DNA of 64,000 bases from Chitinophagaceae bacterium (GTDB lineage: Bacteria; Bacteroidota; Bacteroidia; Chitinophagales; Chitinophagaceae). A program made the position numbers and the translations under genes. Below, piece after piece: positions 7,505 through 16,294 of the stretch. Under the pieces are notes generated by a model. It was not told the origin of the DNA. It made no database searches and saw nothing but the letters and a program-made list of their open reading frames with translations. Positions within the stretch are counted from its first letter, which is position 1. Each line of letters begins with the position of its first letter. The DNA is taken from contig JADKAM010000001.1 of NCBI GenBank assembly GCA_016715365.1, forward strand, positions 1,116,001 through 1,180,000, written 5' to 3'.

Positions 7505-9015
7505 CGGTTAAAGTATTTACCAATCACCGGCATCTTCGCCAGTTCCTTTGCTTCAATTTTAGAAACAAACCAGGTAAAGAAAGCGAACAATACAAAACCG
7601 GTGCCCAATGAGTAAAGATAATTATTGGGTACAAGTTTCACCAGTCCGAAGTGTGCAAAGTAAATCAGCACAACCAGCGTAATATAAGAGATGAGCTTTT
7701 TTACAGCATAAGGAATGGGATAATATTTTTGCCCCAACAAATAACTGCTCACCATCATAAATAAGTAACAACAGAATGTGGCAACAGCTGCGCCGGTATA
7801 ATGCCAGATGGGAATCAGCACAATATTTAAAACGATGGTGATGGCAGCGCCGCAAATGGTAATATAGGCGCCGTACATATTTTTATTAGTGAGTTTATAC
7901 CAGACACTCAGGTTGTAATAAATGCCCAGGAAGATATTGCCCAATGCCAGTAAAGGCACTACTTCCAGGCCTTCTGCCCATCGCTTATTTGCAAAAGTTA
8001 TAAATATCCAGCGGAAGGCATCTAAAAATAAACCGATGAATAAAAACATAAAGCAACAGGCAATTACAAAAAACTTCATCACACGGGCGTAGGTTCTTTG
8101 CGCATTTTCATCTTTACTTTTATTAAAGAAAAAAGGTTCGGCTGCCATACGGAAAGCCTGTATCATAATGGTAATAAGCAATGCAATGCGGAAGATATTG
8201 GCAAAAATGCCCAGCTCATAATCGGCCTGCTGCTGTGGCAAATCAACCACATGCCGGTAAATTAAACGGCTGAGTACATCGTTTACCATACCACCCAACC
8301 CAACAATAATTAAAGGGGCGCTGTAGCGCATCACTTCTTTCCACAGTGTAAAATCAAAACGGATCTTTATCTGCCTTATTTCTTTTGAAAGCACTGCTAA
8401 AGTAAAAAGGCTGCCGCAAAGATTACCCAGCAGGTAATAACCAAGCCCAATATCTTTATTGTAGATATTGCTTAAAAAACTTGTGGGATTTGATTCGAGT
8501 ATTTTTGGAATAACGCCCAGGAATAAAATAACCACAGAAACATTTAAAACAATGCCGGCCACTCTTGCAAATGCATAGCGCTTTGGCCTGTTCTCCTGCC
8601 GCAGTTTGGCAAAGGGCAAAGTGTTTAAATTATCTACCGCAATGATGGCGATCATCCACAAAATATAGTCAGGGTGCTGGTTAAGATCTGTTGCACCAAC
8701 CAACGAATCTTTACAAAGCAATAAAAGAATGGTAAATAATATGCTGCTGAAAAACAGTGAAAGCGACAGTGTGTTGTAGAGTTTTTGTTTATCGTGTGTT
8801 TGAGAAAAACGAAAATAAGCGGTTTCCAATCCATAGGCATACAATACATTCAAAAAAGGAATGATGGTGTACACCTGCACCAGGTCGGCAGTTTTTTCTG
8901 GCATTGCCACAAAAAAGGGCAAAGCCATATTCATTAAATACCCCAGGAAACGGCTGGCAATGGTAGGTACGCCATACCACAATGTTTGTCCTGCTAATTT
9001 CTTAATACTGCTCAA
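7501..9015 (-). CDS. Polysaccharide/oligosaccharide flippase (MOP superfamily)
   Basis: A 504-residue polytopic membrane protein with about 14 hydrophobic helices and the opening SIKKLAGQTLWYG typical of bacterial Wzx/RfbX-like MOP transporters that flip lipid-linked glycans across the inner membrane. Start: TTG at 9015 is the only reasonable initiation codon, because an in-frame TAG stands directly before it. No glycosyltransferases or polymerase are nearby, so the glycan (O-antigen, exopolysaccharide or peptidoglycan precursor) cannot be assigned. The gene converges on the amidase gene with a 4-base overlap, so neither has room for a separate terminator. Confidence 0.85.
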   Translation of the reverse strand: MSSIKKLAGQTLWYGVPTIASRFLGYLMNMALPFFVAMPEKTADLVQVYTIIPFLNVLYAYGLETAYFRFSQTHDKQKLYNTLSLSLFFSSILFTILLLLCKDSLVGATDLNQHPDYILWMIAIIAVDNLNTLPFAKLRQENRPKRYAFARVAGIVLNVSVVILFLGVIPKILESNPTSFLSNIYNKDIGLGYYLLGNLCGSLFTLAVLSKEIRQIKIRFDFTLWKEVMRYSAPLIIVGLGGMVNDVLSRLIYRHVVDLPQQQADYELGIFANIFRIALLITIMIQAFRMAAEPFFFNKSKDENAQRTYARVMKFFVIACCFMFLFIGLFLDAFRWIFITFANKRWAEGLEVVPLLALGNIFLGIYYNLSVWYKLTNKNMYGAYITICGAAITIVLNIVLIPIWHYTGAAVATFCCYLFMMVSSYLLGQKYYPIPYAVKKLISYITLVVLIYFAHFGLVKLVPNNYLYSLGTGFVLFAFFTWFVSKIEAKELAKMPVIGKYFNR

Positions 9016-9094
9016 CTATGTTCTGTGATTTAGGTTTCAAATTTACCCTTATAATTCTTAATACAGCCCTGCGTTTTTTATTTTACAAAAAAGA

Positions 9095-10147
9095 TTAACG
9101 GGCAAACCTGGGATTTTTTGTCATGCTGGTATCTGTAAGCGTGTTTAAAAAATAGATCAACTCATATTTTTGAGCATTTGTAATGGTTAGTTTGTTTGCC
9201 AGTAGTGGGTCTAAGGTAGCTTGTGTGGTAACAATGCCATTGCGGTAATGCTCTATTACAGCACCCAGTGAATAAAACCTGCCATCGTGCATGTAGGGAA
9301 AACTAACCGACACATTACGCAGAGAGGGTACTTTAAATGTAAGCGAATCTTTGGGTAGGCCGGTAATCTTCATCCTGCCATAATCATTTAAAAAAGTATT
9401 TATTTCAAGGCCGTTGTTTCTAAAACTGTTGTCGGTAAAAAGCGGTTCTTTATGGCAGCCGGCACAGGTTGCTTTAAAAAGTTTGTAACCGTTTTCTTCA
9501 GCATAGGTAAATTTTGCTTCGCCCCTTAATACCTTATCGTATTTTGAATTAGATGATACAATAGAACCGGTAAACTGTGCCAATGCTTTTAACATGCGCT
9601 GACTGTTTATCTCTTCGGTGCCAAAAGCTGCATTAAAAAGTTTTGGATAAGCTGTATCAGTTTTTAATTTGATCAAAATATTCTCCAGTGTTTCGCCCAT
9701 TTCAGTTGGTGATGTGATGGGGGAGAGCGGCTGCACTTCAATATGATTGATGCCGCCATCCCAGTGCAGGTTTTTCATCCAGGCCAGGTTAAATAAAGCA
9801 GGCGCATTGCGGGTGGTATGCTGGTCGTTCAGGCCATGACTGAAATCATGGTCGTATGTTGCAAAAGCAGCAAACTGCTGGTGACAGTTGGCGCAGGAAA
9901 TGGTGCCGTCTTTGCTAAGCCGGGTATCATAAAATAATTTTTTGCCCAGTTGAAAACCCTGCTCACTCAATTTGTTCTTTGCAAAAATATTGGCGGGGGG
10001 CTTTGGCCAGCCTGCAGGTATCGTAAATTCAATATAGTCGGGTAAGTTACCATCTGCAAACTTTACATTGGCGTTACCGGCAGCGCCAATCAGCAATGCA
10101 GACAATGCAGTACACAAACATAGTAGTATGATAATTCCCGTTTTCAA
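9095..10147 (-). CDS. Di-haem cytochrome c peroxidase family enzyme (MbnH/MauG-like)
   Basis: A 350-residue periplasmic protein with a signal peptide (MKTGIIILLCLCTALSALL) and two c-type haem sites, CANCH near residue 90 and CAGCH near residue 225, placed as in bacterial di-haem peroxidases, plus the conserved WDGG and FPYMHDGRF segments. It starts with TTG, and that codon overlaps the TGA stop of the MbnP-family gene upstream (shared TTGA at 10144-10147), so the two are translationally coupled. In characterised MbnP/MbnH pairs, the di-haem enzyme converts a Trp in MbnP to kynurenine to build a copper site. The coupling favours that role over peroxide detoxification here, but that is inference. 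A second, separate di-haem gene lies at 18915-19867. Confidence 0.85.
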   Translation of the reverse strand: MKTGIIILLCLCTALSALLIGAAGNANVKFADGNLPDYIEFTIPAGWPKPPANIFAKNKLSEQGFQLGKKLFYDTRLSKDGTISCANCHQQFAAFATYDHDFSHGLNDQHTTRNAPALFNLAWMKNLHWDGGINHIEVQPLSPITSPTEMGETLENILIKLKTDTAYPKLFNAAFGTEEINSQRMLKALAQFTGSIVSSNSKYDKVLRGEAKFTYAEENGYKLFKATCAGCHKEPLFTDNSFRNNGLEINTFLNDYGRMKITGLPKDSLTFKVPSLRNVSVSFPYMHDGRFYSLGAVIEHYRNGIVTTQATLDPLLANKLTITNAQKYELIYFLNTLTDTSMTKNPRFAR

Positions 10148-10902
10148 TTATTTAACACGTCTTTTATCCTGAACATTTTACTGTAATTGTCTGCAATTTT
10201 TTTTGCCAGGGCACCCGGCGTACTGCACACTGCATGTTCGGCTATTTTAATATCGTTGGGTTGCTGCCACCAGGTATCAATATCTGCTTCAATTATGATC
10301 TCGCTGGTTTTGCCCGGCTGTATGTTTAAAATTTTGCCTGGCGGAAAACTGAGTGTAATATTTTTCAATACATTATTTTCTCCCATAAATCCGCCAATAT
10401 GAAACTCAAGTTTATTGTTTATAATTTTTGATTGCGGGGAACGTCCTTCCAGTTTCGCCATAATGTATCCGTTGTTCCAGGTCCAGAACATATCGTTCAA
10501 TGGATCAAGTGCGCCGGATTGTGCACCACTAACATTGTGCAGGCTGTCTACACCCAGTGTAAAATTCAGACTGTTATAATTACCGGCGCCAATAGTAAAG
10601 CTGAAATGCAAAGCATCGGGTTTACTTTCATCAACCAGGTAAAAATTTTCATCATCATTAACAACGCCTTGTGCTCCAGCCAACGAAGCATGGCTGATAT
10701 AATATTTGAATTTGGTTACGGTATAAGTTTCACCAAAAGGGTTTGTATAATTGCCGGTATTTAATTCAAGCGGTTTGCCCTTAACTGTATTTATAAAAGT
10801 AATTTTTACCGTGCCGGTATTTGCGGTTGTTTTTTGAGAATGGCTAAATATGTTTGAGAAAGATAAAAAATACAGCGGCAGCAATAAGAAAATGTTGTTC
10901 AT
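10144..10902 (-). CDS. MbnP-family (putative copper-binding) periplasmic protein
   Basis: Read from the ATG at 10902, which gives a clean signal peptide (MNNIFLLLPLYFLSFSNIFS); an upstream start at 10932 only adds a polar stretch. The mature part matches the MbnP-like domain pattern: VKITFINTVKGKPL, GETYTVTKFKYYISH, FTIGAGNYNSLNFTLGVDS and the hallmark DMFWTWNNGYIMAKLEG near residues 135-150. Members partner with a di-haem MauG/CcpA-type enzyme; in the studied case copper binding depends on kynurenine formed from a Trp. The partner gene directly follows with a TTGA overlap. No TonB receptor or methanobactin genes are adjacent. Family confidence is good; copper specificity here is inferred. 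Confidence 0.82.
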   Translation of the reverse strand: MNNIFLLLPLYFLSFSNIFSHSQKTTANTGTVKITFINTVKGKPLELNTGNYTNPFGETYTVTKFKYYISHASLAGAQGVVNDDENFYLVDESKPDALHFSFTIGAGNYNSLNFTLGVDSLHNVSGAQSGALDPLNDMFWTWNNGYIMAKLEGRSPQSKIINNKLEFHIGGFMGENNVLKNITLSFPPGKILNIQPGKTSEIIIEADIDTWWQQPNDIKIAEHAVCSTPGALAKKIADNYSKMFRIKDVLNN

Positions 10903-10953
10903 AATAATTACCTGTATATACCAATTAGACATTAAAGCTACCCTAATAAAAGA

Positions 10954-11040
10954 TGTCAGGTTGAGCTTGTCGAAACCGGAGCCATTTAGAAAAGAGCCTC
11001 TTTTATTTGTGAACCCGCCTTCGACAAGCTCAGGCTGACA
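10954..11040. repeat. Palindromic intergenic repeat, copy 1
   Basis: Inverted arms of 21 bp at 10954-10974 and 11020-11040 match at 19 of 21 positions (core GAGCTTGTCGAA / TTCGACAAGCTC). A second copy of the same arms stands at 14965-15035, about 4 kb away. The interior sequences differ, so the arms are the conserved part. It lies between arfB and the MbnP gene. Confidence 0.8.
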
Positions 11041-11065
11041 GTATATTTTTAATGTTTAATCGGTA

Positions 11066-11470
11066 TTACCAAATCTCCCGGCCTATCTTTTTTCTGAAAT
11101 CTTTCAATGCTCCCACTTTCTTTTTTACTTCAATGCGTTTTTCTTTGGCGGCTTTACTTGGTTTGGTGGCTTTACGGGGTTTGGGTTTAATGAGCGATTT
11201 GTTTACCAGAGCGTTCATTTTTTTTATTACATCCTCTTTATTACCCAGCTGCGTTCTGCCGGCCTGGCTTTTTACCAGCAAAAAACCATCTGCATTAATT
11301 TTGTTTACAAGCTTTTCCTGCAATAGTTTTTTCTCCTCATCGCTAAACAATGCAGATGATTCTATATGCCAATAACCTTCCACCATCGTTTCCACCTTGT
11401 TAACGTTTTGGCCGCCTTTGCCCCCGCTTCGGGCTGTTTTAAACTTAATCTCGTCGTATATGTTCACCAT
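11066..11470 (-). CDS. arfB: Alternative ribosome-rescue factor ArfB (YaeJ-type peptidyl-tRNA hydrolase)
   Basis: A small release-factor-like protein that enters stalled ribosomes lacking a stop codon and hydrolyses the peptidyl-tRNA. The ATG at 11470 gives 134 residues, close to the usual 140; the earlier start at 11497 only reads into the leader. The GGQ catalytic motif is in ARSGGKGGQNVNKVET (about residues 13-28), and the C-terminus is the basic tail (KPKPRKATKPSKAAKEKRIEVKKK) that lies in the mRNA channel. It lacks the codon-recognition domains of RF1/RF2. Divergent from the GGGP synthase gene, with 117 bases between the two starts. No tmRNA gene is visible in the window. Confidence 0.9.
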   Translation of the reverse strand: MVNIYDEIKFKTARSGGKGGQNVNKVETMVEGYWHIESSALFSDEEKKLLQEKLVNKINADGFLLVKSQAGRTQLGNKEDVIKKMNALVNKSLIKPKPRKATKPSKAAKEKRIEVKKKVGALKDFRKKIGREIW

Positions 11471-11587
11471 CTTACCAAAATTAAGCAGAAAATGCACGAA
11501 TTTGCAGCTATAAGCGTTTTATTTGAGTCTTATATTTCGATAAGACCTAATTTTTACAGATTTTTGTACGAAACCAACCGGGAAGAA

Positions 11588-12343
11588 ATGATTCAAGGTA
11601 TTTACCATTCACTGGCTGAGCGAAAGCAACAACATAAAAAATCATTTGCCGTACTGATCGATCCCGATAAGGTGAACGACAGTAACCTTACCCAGTTGAT
11701 TGAACTGGCTGTAGCAGCAAAGGTTGATTATTTTTTGGTTGGCGGCAGTCTCGTTATCTCCAACTACCTGGATGAATGTGTACAGCTCATCAAACGCAGC
11801 TGTAATATCCCCGTTATTCTATTTCCCGGCAGCCCCAACCAGGTAAGCAAATATGCCGATGCTTTATTGTACCTCTCTCTTATTAGTGGCCGCAATGCCG
11901 ATATGCTGATAGGGCAGCATGTAATATCTGCACCGCTGGTAAAACAAAGTGGACTCGAAATTTTATCTACCGGTTATATGGTGGTAGATGGCGGAGCACC
12001 CACCACGGTTTCTTATATCAGCAATGCATCTCCCTTACCGGCCGATAAAAATGAAATTGCCATGTGTACGGCCATGGCCGGCGAAATGCTGGGCATGAAA
12101 TTGATTTACATGGATGCCGGCAGCGGCGCCAAACGTGCCATCAGCGAAGATATGATCGCCAAAGTGGCTTCTGTAATACAGGTGCCCTTAATTATCGGCG
12201 GCGGTATTATTGAACCTGAAAAAGCCTACCTCAACTGCAAGGCCGGTGCCGATGTAATTGTAGTAGGCAATGCCATTGAAAAAGATCCCAATCTTATTAA
12301 AGAAATGGCTGCCGCGGTGCATAGTGTGGCGGTGAAGGTGTAA
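11588..12343 (+). CDS. Geranylgeranylglyceryl/heptaprenylglyceryl phosphate synthase
   Basis: A TIM-barrel prenyltransferase that joins a polyprenyl diphosphate to sn-glycerol-1-phosphate, the first ether-lipid step in archaea; Bacteroidota carry a group II bacterial version. The ATG at 11588 (MIQGIYHSLAERK) is chosen, since the open frame upstream runs back through the start of the oppositely oriented arfB. Motifs: SFAVLIDPDK (glycerol-phosphate binding), DYFLVGGSL, PVILFPGSP, STGYMVVDGG, IYMDAGSGA and the final phosphate-binding VPLIIGGGI and GADVIVVGNAIEKDP. At 251 residues it is full length. The product's fate in these bacteria is not settled. No other ether-lipid gene is adjacent. Confidence 0.88.
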   Translation: MIQGIYHSLAERKQQHKKSFAVLIDPDKVNDSNLTQLIELAVAAKVDYFLVGGSLVISNYLDECVQLIKRSCNIPVILFPGSPNQVSKYADALLYLSLISGRNADMLIGQHVISAPLVKQSGLEILSTGYMVVDGGAPTTVSYISNASPLPADKNEIAMCTAMAGEMLGMKLIYMDAGSGAKRAISEDMIAKVASVIQVPLIIGGGIIEPEKAYLNCKAGADVIVVGNAIEKDPNLIKEMAAAVHSVAVKV

Positions 12344-12347
12344 CTCA

Positions 12348-12833
12348 TTACATTTTCTTTTTCTCTACCTTATTATGAAAGGGCAGGTACATGGGCAGCG
12401 CCGATGAGCCATACCACTGAAAAAGTTCTGGTTCCAGTAATTTTTCTTTTATGGCCGGGTCTTTAGCTAATAGTTCATTTGCTTCCTCAATAGTTTTTAC
12501 ATTTAAAATAAAAATGCCACGATAGGTTTTATCATTCTTTTTTATAGGGCCGGCCACCATTAATTTACCTGCAGCTGCCATACGTTGTATATTTTCCATA
12601 TGGCCCTTAAATAAACTGTCAACAGTTTCTTTGTTGTCTATTTTTGCAGTGCCGGTTTTTAAAATAACCAGTGTATATTGTTTCATGCCGTAGTCATCTC
12701 CGCCCAAAGAATCGGCGAGGGCCTTATCATAAGCAGGGTTATCTTTTTGTGCCATGGTATGCTGGCTTAAAAATAATACCAACGCTAACAGGGTAATATT
12801 TTTTAAAAAGAAGCTGAAAATTTTTAACTGCAT
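12348..12833 (-). CDS. Secreted YCII-related domain protein
   Basis: A 161-residue protein read from the ATG at 12833, with a signal peptide (MQLKIFSFFLKNITLLALVLFLSQ, ending TMAQ). The mature part, YTLVILKTGTAK...HMENIQRMAAAGKLMVAGPIKK...GIFILNVKTIEEANELLAKDPAIKE, has the YCII dimeric ferredoxin-like pattern, including the His before the first helix and the GP turn. YciI proteins are usually cytosolic with unclear function, so an exported version is mildly unusual. It converges on GGGP synthase (4 bases apart) and follows the M28 peptidase gene by 33 bases, so it is probably co-transcribed with that gene. Confidence 0.75.
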   Translation of the reverse strand: MQLKIFSFFLKNITLLALVLFLSQHTMAQKDNPAYDKALADSLGGDDYGMKQYTLVILKTGTAKIDNKETVDSLFKGHMENIQRMAAAGKLMVAGPIKKNDKTYRGIFILNVKTIEEANELLAKDPAIKEKLLEPELFQWYGSSALPMYLPFHNKVEKKKM

Positions 12834-12866
12834 GCTTTTATATTTTATGGGTAAGAAAAACATCCG

Positions 12867-14165
12867 TTATTTTTCTTTCTCCACCCTTGTTGGTGTATCC
12901 TTGCCACTCACAATGGTTTTACTGCTGATGGCAATGGCTTTAATGATCTCGGACATATTGTTCATATCCAGTGTGGAGATATCGTCGCTTTGTTTGTGGT
13001 AATTGGGTTCATTGTTGGGCGCTTCTTCCATTTTTGAAGTTGAGATGGTGTGCGCCGGCACACCCAATGCAGCCAGCGTTGCATTATCGCTGCGGTAAAA
13101 TAAATTTTGTTTGGGGTAAGGATCAGGCTCAAAATGAAATTTGGATCCGGCAAGGTTTGCCTGCAGTATTTTACCCATATCGCTTTTTTCGTAGCCGGTT
13201 ATATAGGCACTGTTGGTTCCCCATTTACTGTCGGTACCAATCATTTCAATATTAAACATGGCCATTACTTTATCGGGGTTCAGTTGTTTGCTGAAGTAAC
13301 GGCTGCCATAACCACCAATTTCCTCGGCGGTAAAAGCAACAAAAATCAACGTGCGCTCATTATTTTTTTGCTCACTGAAATATTTAGCCAGCATCATCAC
13401 GGCGGTGGTGCCGGCAGCATCATCGTTGGCACCGTTGTAAATACTATCTCCTTTTGCATCGGGTTTGCCAATGCCTAAATGATCGTAATGACCTGCAAAA
13501 ACCACGTACTCATCTTTTTTGCTTTTGCCTGGTATTACACCAACTACATTTTTAAGTTTTTGTTCGGTTAATTCGTTTTTAATATGCAGGTGAATAGATG
13601 TTGGGTTTAGGTTAGCCGTTAAAATAAATATTTGTGAAACAGGCGACGCAAATTTTGCATTGCCTGCAAAGCGCTTCATCCGGGCAAAGCGGCCGGCATG
13701 GGCAGTATCAACCAGTATCAGTAAATTCTTGTCTTTATCAAATAAAGGGAAAACAGTTTTATTAAAATCATCTTCTTTTTTCACTACCACTACCTCATAA
13801 TCTTTTAAAGATTCAAGATGCAGATCCGCCATAGTTGTATTGGCGGCTACATTGCTGCTGTTAAGGGGTTCGTTATCAAGGGTGCCGTTTAAATCGAGCG
13901 GCTTTGCTTTCAGCATCAATATATCCTGAAAATAATTTGTGGCATTGCCAAAATAACCCAGCTTGCTTTTTGCAAACTCGCCGGCAATAAAGTCAGCAGC
14001 TTTATCAATGCCGGGGGTAAAGGTTTTGCGGCCCTGCATATCATCTGCCGAGAGTATTTTTTCAATACGCTCTACTTCTGCAGTATTTATAATCTTATCA
14101 ATGTTTTGCGAAAAAGAAAGCAGGCCTATAAAGCCTGCTGAAAGTGTTAAGAGTATTTTCTTCAT
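12867..14165 (-). CDS. Secreted M28-family zinc aminopeptidase
   Basis: A 432-residue metallopeptidase with signal peptide MKKILLTLSAGFIGLLSFSQ. A PA-like insert (about 90-190) precedes the M28 core. Di-zinc ligands are visible in order: FAGHYDHLG (His), NGANDDAAG (bridging Asp), AFTAEEIGGYGS (catalytic Glu and ligand Glu), MFNIEMIG (ligand region) and VPAHTIST (His). Such enzymes trim peptides in the periplasm or outside the cell. It follows the LytTR regulator gene by 15 bases on the same strand, so the kinase, regulator, peptidase and YCII protein may form one transcription unit, although a palindromic repeat separates the kinase from the regulator. Confidence 0.87.
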   Translation of the reverse strand: MKKILLTLSAGFIGLLSFSQNIDKIINTAEVERIEKILSADDMQGRKTFTPGIDKAADFIAGEFAKSKLGYFGNATNYFQDILMLKAKPLDLNGTLDNEPLNSSNVAANTTMADLHLESLKDYEVVVVKKEDDFNKTVFPLFDKDKNLLILVDTAHAGRFARMKRFAGNAKFASPVSQIFILTANLNPTSIHLHIKNELTEQKLKNVVGVIPGKSKKDEYVVFAGHYDHLGIGKPDAKGDSIYNGANDDAAGTTAVMMLAKYFSEQKNNERTLIFVAFTAEEIGGYGSRYFSKQLNPDKVMAMFNIEMIGTDSKWGTNSAYITGYEKSDMGKILQANLAGSKFHFEPDPYPKQNLFYRSDNATLAALGVPAHTISTSKMEEAPNNEPNYHKQSDDISTLDMNNMSEIIKAIAISSKTIVSGKDTPTRVEKEK

Positions 14166-14180
14166 TTTAAATTTTTAATT

Positions 14181-14912
14181 TTATAAACTCATCATTTCTT
14201 TAAACTTCACTGCCTGCCTGCGGCTTACTTCAATTTTTTCGCCGCCCTGCAGTTCCAGTAAAAGGCCGCCGTTAAAATAAGGTTCAATCTTTTCAATCAT
14301 GCGCAGGTTTACAATATGCTTGCGGTTGGCCCTGAAGAAAAGTTTTTCATCAAGTCTTTCCTCCAGCGCATTCAGCGATTTTAAAATTAAAGGCTTGTAG
14401 CTGCCAAAAAACACCTTGGCATAATTGCCCACACTTTCAAACAATCTTACTTCGCCCAGCTTTACAAACCAGCAGCGTTCGCCGTCTTTTACAAAGATCT
14501 GGTCTTTATCGCCTAATATGCCACGGTTAATGCCTGCCATAGTAGCAGCCATTTCTTTTTCATCAGCCAGATGTAATTTTTGAATGGCATCTGCCAGGCG
14601 CTTGGGCTCTACCGGCTTCATTAAATAATCAAGCGCATTTACTTCAAAAGCTTTTAATGCATACTCATCATAAGCTGTGGTAAAAATAACGTGGGGTGCA
14701 CTGTCCAGTTCGGTAAGCATATCAAAGCCGGTTTTGCCGGGCATCTGTATGTCTAAAAAAATAAGATCGGGGCTCAGGTTCTCTATTTTTTCCAAACCTT
14801 CTGCTGAATTGGCTGCTTCACCAATCACTTCAATTTCCGGAAACTCCAGCAGCAGTTTTTTTAGCTCATTCCTGGCTAAACGTTCATCATCAATTATTAA
14901 GGCCTTCTGCAT
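14181..14912 (-). CDS. LytTR-family response regulator
   Basis: A 243-residue regulator starting at the ATG at 14912; the frame is open to a TTG at 14921. The receiver domain (about 1-120) shows the acidic pocket in IIDDERLAR, the phospho-Asp in LIFLDIQMPGKTG, the switch Thr in VIFTTAYDEYALKAFE and the Lys in LMKPVEP. The C-terminal LytTR DNA-binding domain (about 135-240) shows FVKDGERCWFVKLGEVRLFES, NYAKVFFG and FFRANRKHIVNLRMIEKI. The histidine kinase gene 15065-16294 lies directly upstream on the same strand and is its evident partner. Target sites cannot be told from this window. Confidence 0.9.
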   Translation of the reverse strand: MQKALIIDDERLARNELKKLLLEFPEIEVIGEAANSAEGLEKIENLSPDLIFLDIQMPGKTGFDMLTELDSAPHVIFTTAYDEYALKAFEVNALDYLMKPVEPKRLADAIQKLHLADEKEMAATMAGINRGILGDKDQIFVKDGERCWFVKLGEVRLFESVGNYAKVFFGSYKPLILKSLNALEERLDEKLFFRANRKHIVNLRMIEKIEPYFNGGLLLELQGGEKIEVSRRQAVKFKEMMSL

Positions 14913-14964
14913 AGTTATCAAAATTTTTATTACGTAATTTTTTTTGTGGTTTAGTTTGAAAAGT

Positions 14965-15035
14965 TGTCAGCCTGAGCTTGTCGAAGCCGGTATGATTTAT
15001 TTATATAACCCGCCTTCGATAAGCTCAGGCTGACA
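14965..15035. repeat. Palindromic intergenic repeat, copy 2
   Basis: Arms 14965-14985 and 15015-15035 (21 bp) match at 20 of 21 positions and are the same sequence as the arms of copy 1 at 10954-11040. It sits between the LytTR regulator and its kinase gene. A REP-like folded RNA in the operon is possible. Confidence 0.8.
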
Positions 15036-15064
15036 GAACATAAATAAAACGACAATTCAAACAT

Positions 15065-16294
15065 TTACACCAGCACTGGCAAAGTTACTTTAGATTCAAC
15101 CATGGCAGTATCCAGGTTTTTAATTTCAAACACTGCTTTTCCCTGGTACATTAAATTTAACCTGTCCTGCGTACTCTTAATTCCAAAACCCTCGCCATTA
15201 TTGGGGCTGCCCAATAACTGCCCGGTGTTTTGTACCTGTAGCTGCATCACATTATCTTTAAAAACAGCCACAATACGCACCACACCACCCAATACCTGTT
15301 TGCTGATGCCGTGTTTGATGGCGTTTTCAACCAATGTCTGCAGCATCATAGGTGGCACCTGCTGCTGCAAGGTGTCTTCATCTATATCAAATTCTATTTT
15401 CAGTCTTTCTTCAAAACGCATTTGCTCAAGTGCTAAATAATCTTTTACAATATCCAGCTCTCTTTCCAGCGTAACCGTCTCCGATTTTTCGGCCTGCATA
15501 CTGCTGCGCAGGATATTGCTTAACTCAGTAATGGCCCTCCTGGCACGCTTGGGATTTTCATCCACCAGCGCACGTATGCTATTGAGCGAATTAAAAATAA
15601 AATGCGGGTTGATATGCGATTTGATGGTTTTTAATTCCAGCTCTTTTACTGTAGTTTCCAGTTTCAGCCGGTCAAGCTGGTCGTTCCTGTTTTTTTCTAC
15701 ATAATGATAAACAATGTAGATGAGCATCCAGATGGCGATCAGCATTAAGGTATAATAAATACCCACCAGGTCCGACTTGTTTTCATAGATCCATTCGCCT
15801 TTTTTGTTTTTTACCCAGCCTGTTGCTTTTCTTATTTCTGAAATTCCTTTTTGAATAGAAGTGTCTTTGCTGAAAGTATTTATTTTATAGTAGGCCAGCG
15901 AATCCATGCCAAACTGTTTTTCCATTTTAACGGCCTTCTCCAGTTTCTGATTGTTGGTGTAGGCATCATAAGAATATCCTGAATGGGCTTCAATATAGTT
16001 ACTGCCATAATACAAAAGTGTACCGGTGGCACCAACCGATATGATGAACATGTAAAAAATGCGGTTAAAAGAAAACTTTAACCAGTTGGTTTTTTTAATG
16101 ATAAACCTCAGGAGATGTGTGGTTAATATGCCCGATACCAGTAATATAGCCAGACTTACCAGGTATTCCCTTTGGCCGCCCTGCTCTTTAAACCTGTCGC
16201 CAAAAACAACAAAATTAAAGTACAGTAAAATTAAGCCCCACACGCCCCAACCTGTTATCTGACAAAGCCAATATCTTACATTTATTTTACCCAT
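15065..16294 (-). CDS. LytS/YpdA-type sensor histidine kinase
   Basis: A 409-residue membrane kinase of the His_kinase (PF06580) family. Predicted membrane helices lie near residues 14-30, 46-65, 77-97 and 180-200, with an extracytoplasmic loop between the third and fourth. The phospho-acceptor His is in KSHINPHFIFNSLNSIRAL (about 228-246), followed by a YLALEQMRFEERL helix, the N-box VPPMMLQTLVENAIKHGI and the G-box GEGFGIKSTQDRL. It pairs with the LytTR regulator downstream. No known sensory fold is recognisable in the loop, so the signal is unknown. Confidence 0.9.
   Translation of the reverse strand: MGKINVRYWLCQITGWGVWGLILLYFNFVVFGDRFKEQGGQREYLVSLAILLVSGILTTHLLRFIIKKTNWLKFSFNRIFYMFIISVGATGTLLYYGSNYIEAHSGYSYDAYTNNQKLEKAVKMEKQFGMDSLAYYKINTFSKDTSIQKGISEIRKATGWVKNKKGEWIYENKSDLVGIYYTLMLIAIWMLIYIVYHYVEKNRNDQLDRLKLETTVKELELKTIKSHINPHFIFNSLNSIRALVDENPKRARRAITELSNILRSSMQAEKSETVTLERELDIVKDYLALEQMRFEERLKIEFDIDEDTLQQQVPPMMLQTLVENAIKHGISKQVLGGVVRIVAVFKDNVMQLQVQNTGQLLGSPNNGEGFGIKSTQDRLNLMYQGKAVFEIKNLDTAMVESKVTLPVLV

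Noticed and set aside
11366..11587. Long upstream extension of GGGP synthase
   Set aside because: It overlaps the start of arfB on the other strand; the family begins at the ATG at 11588.
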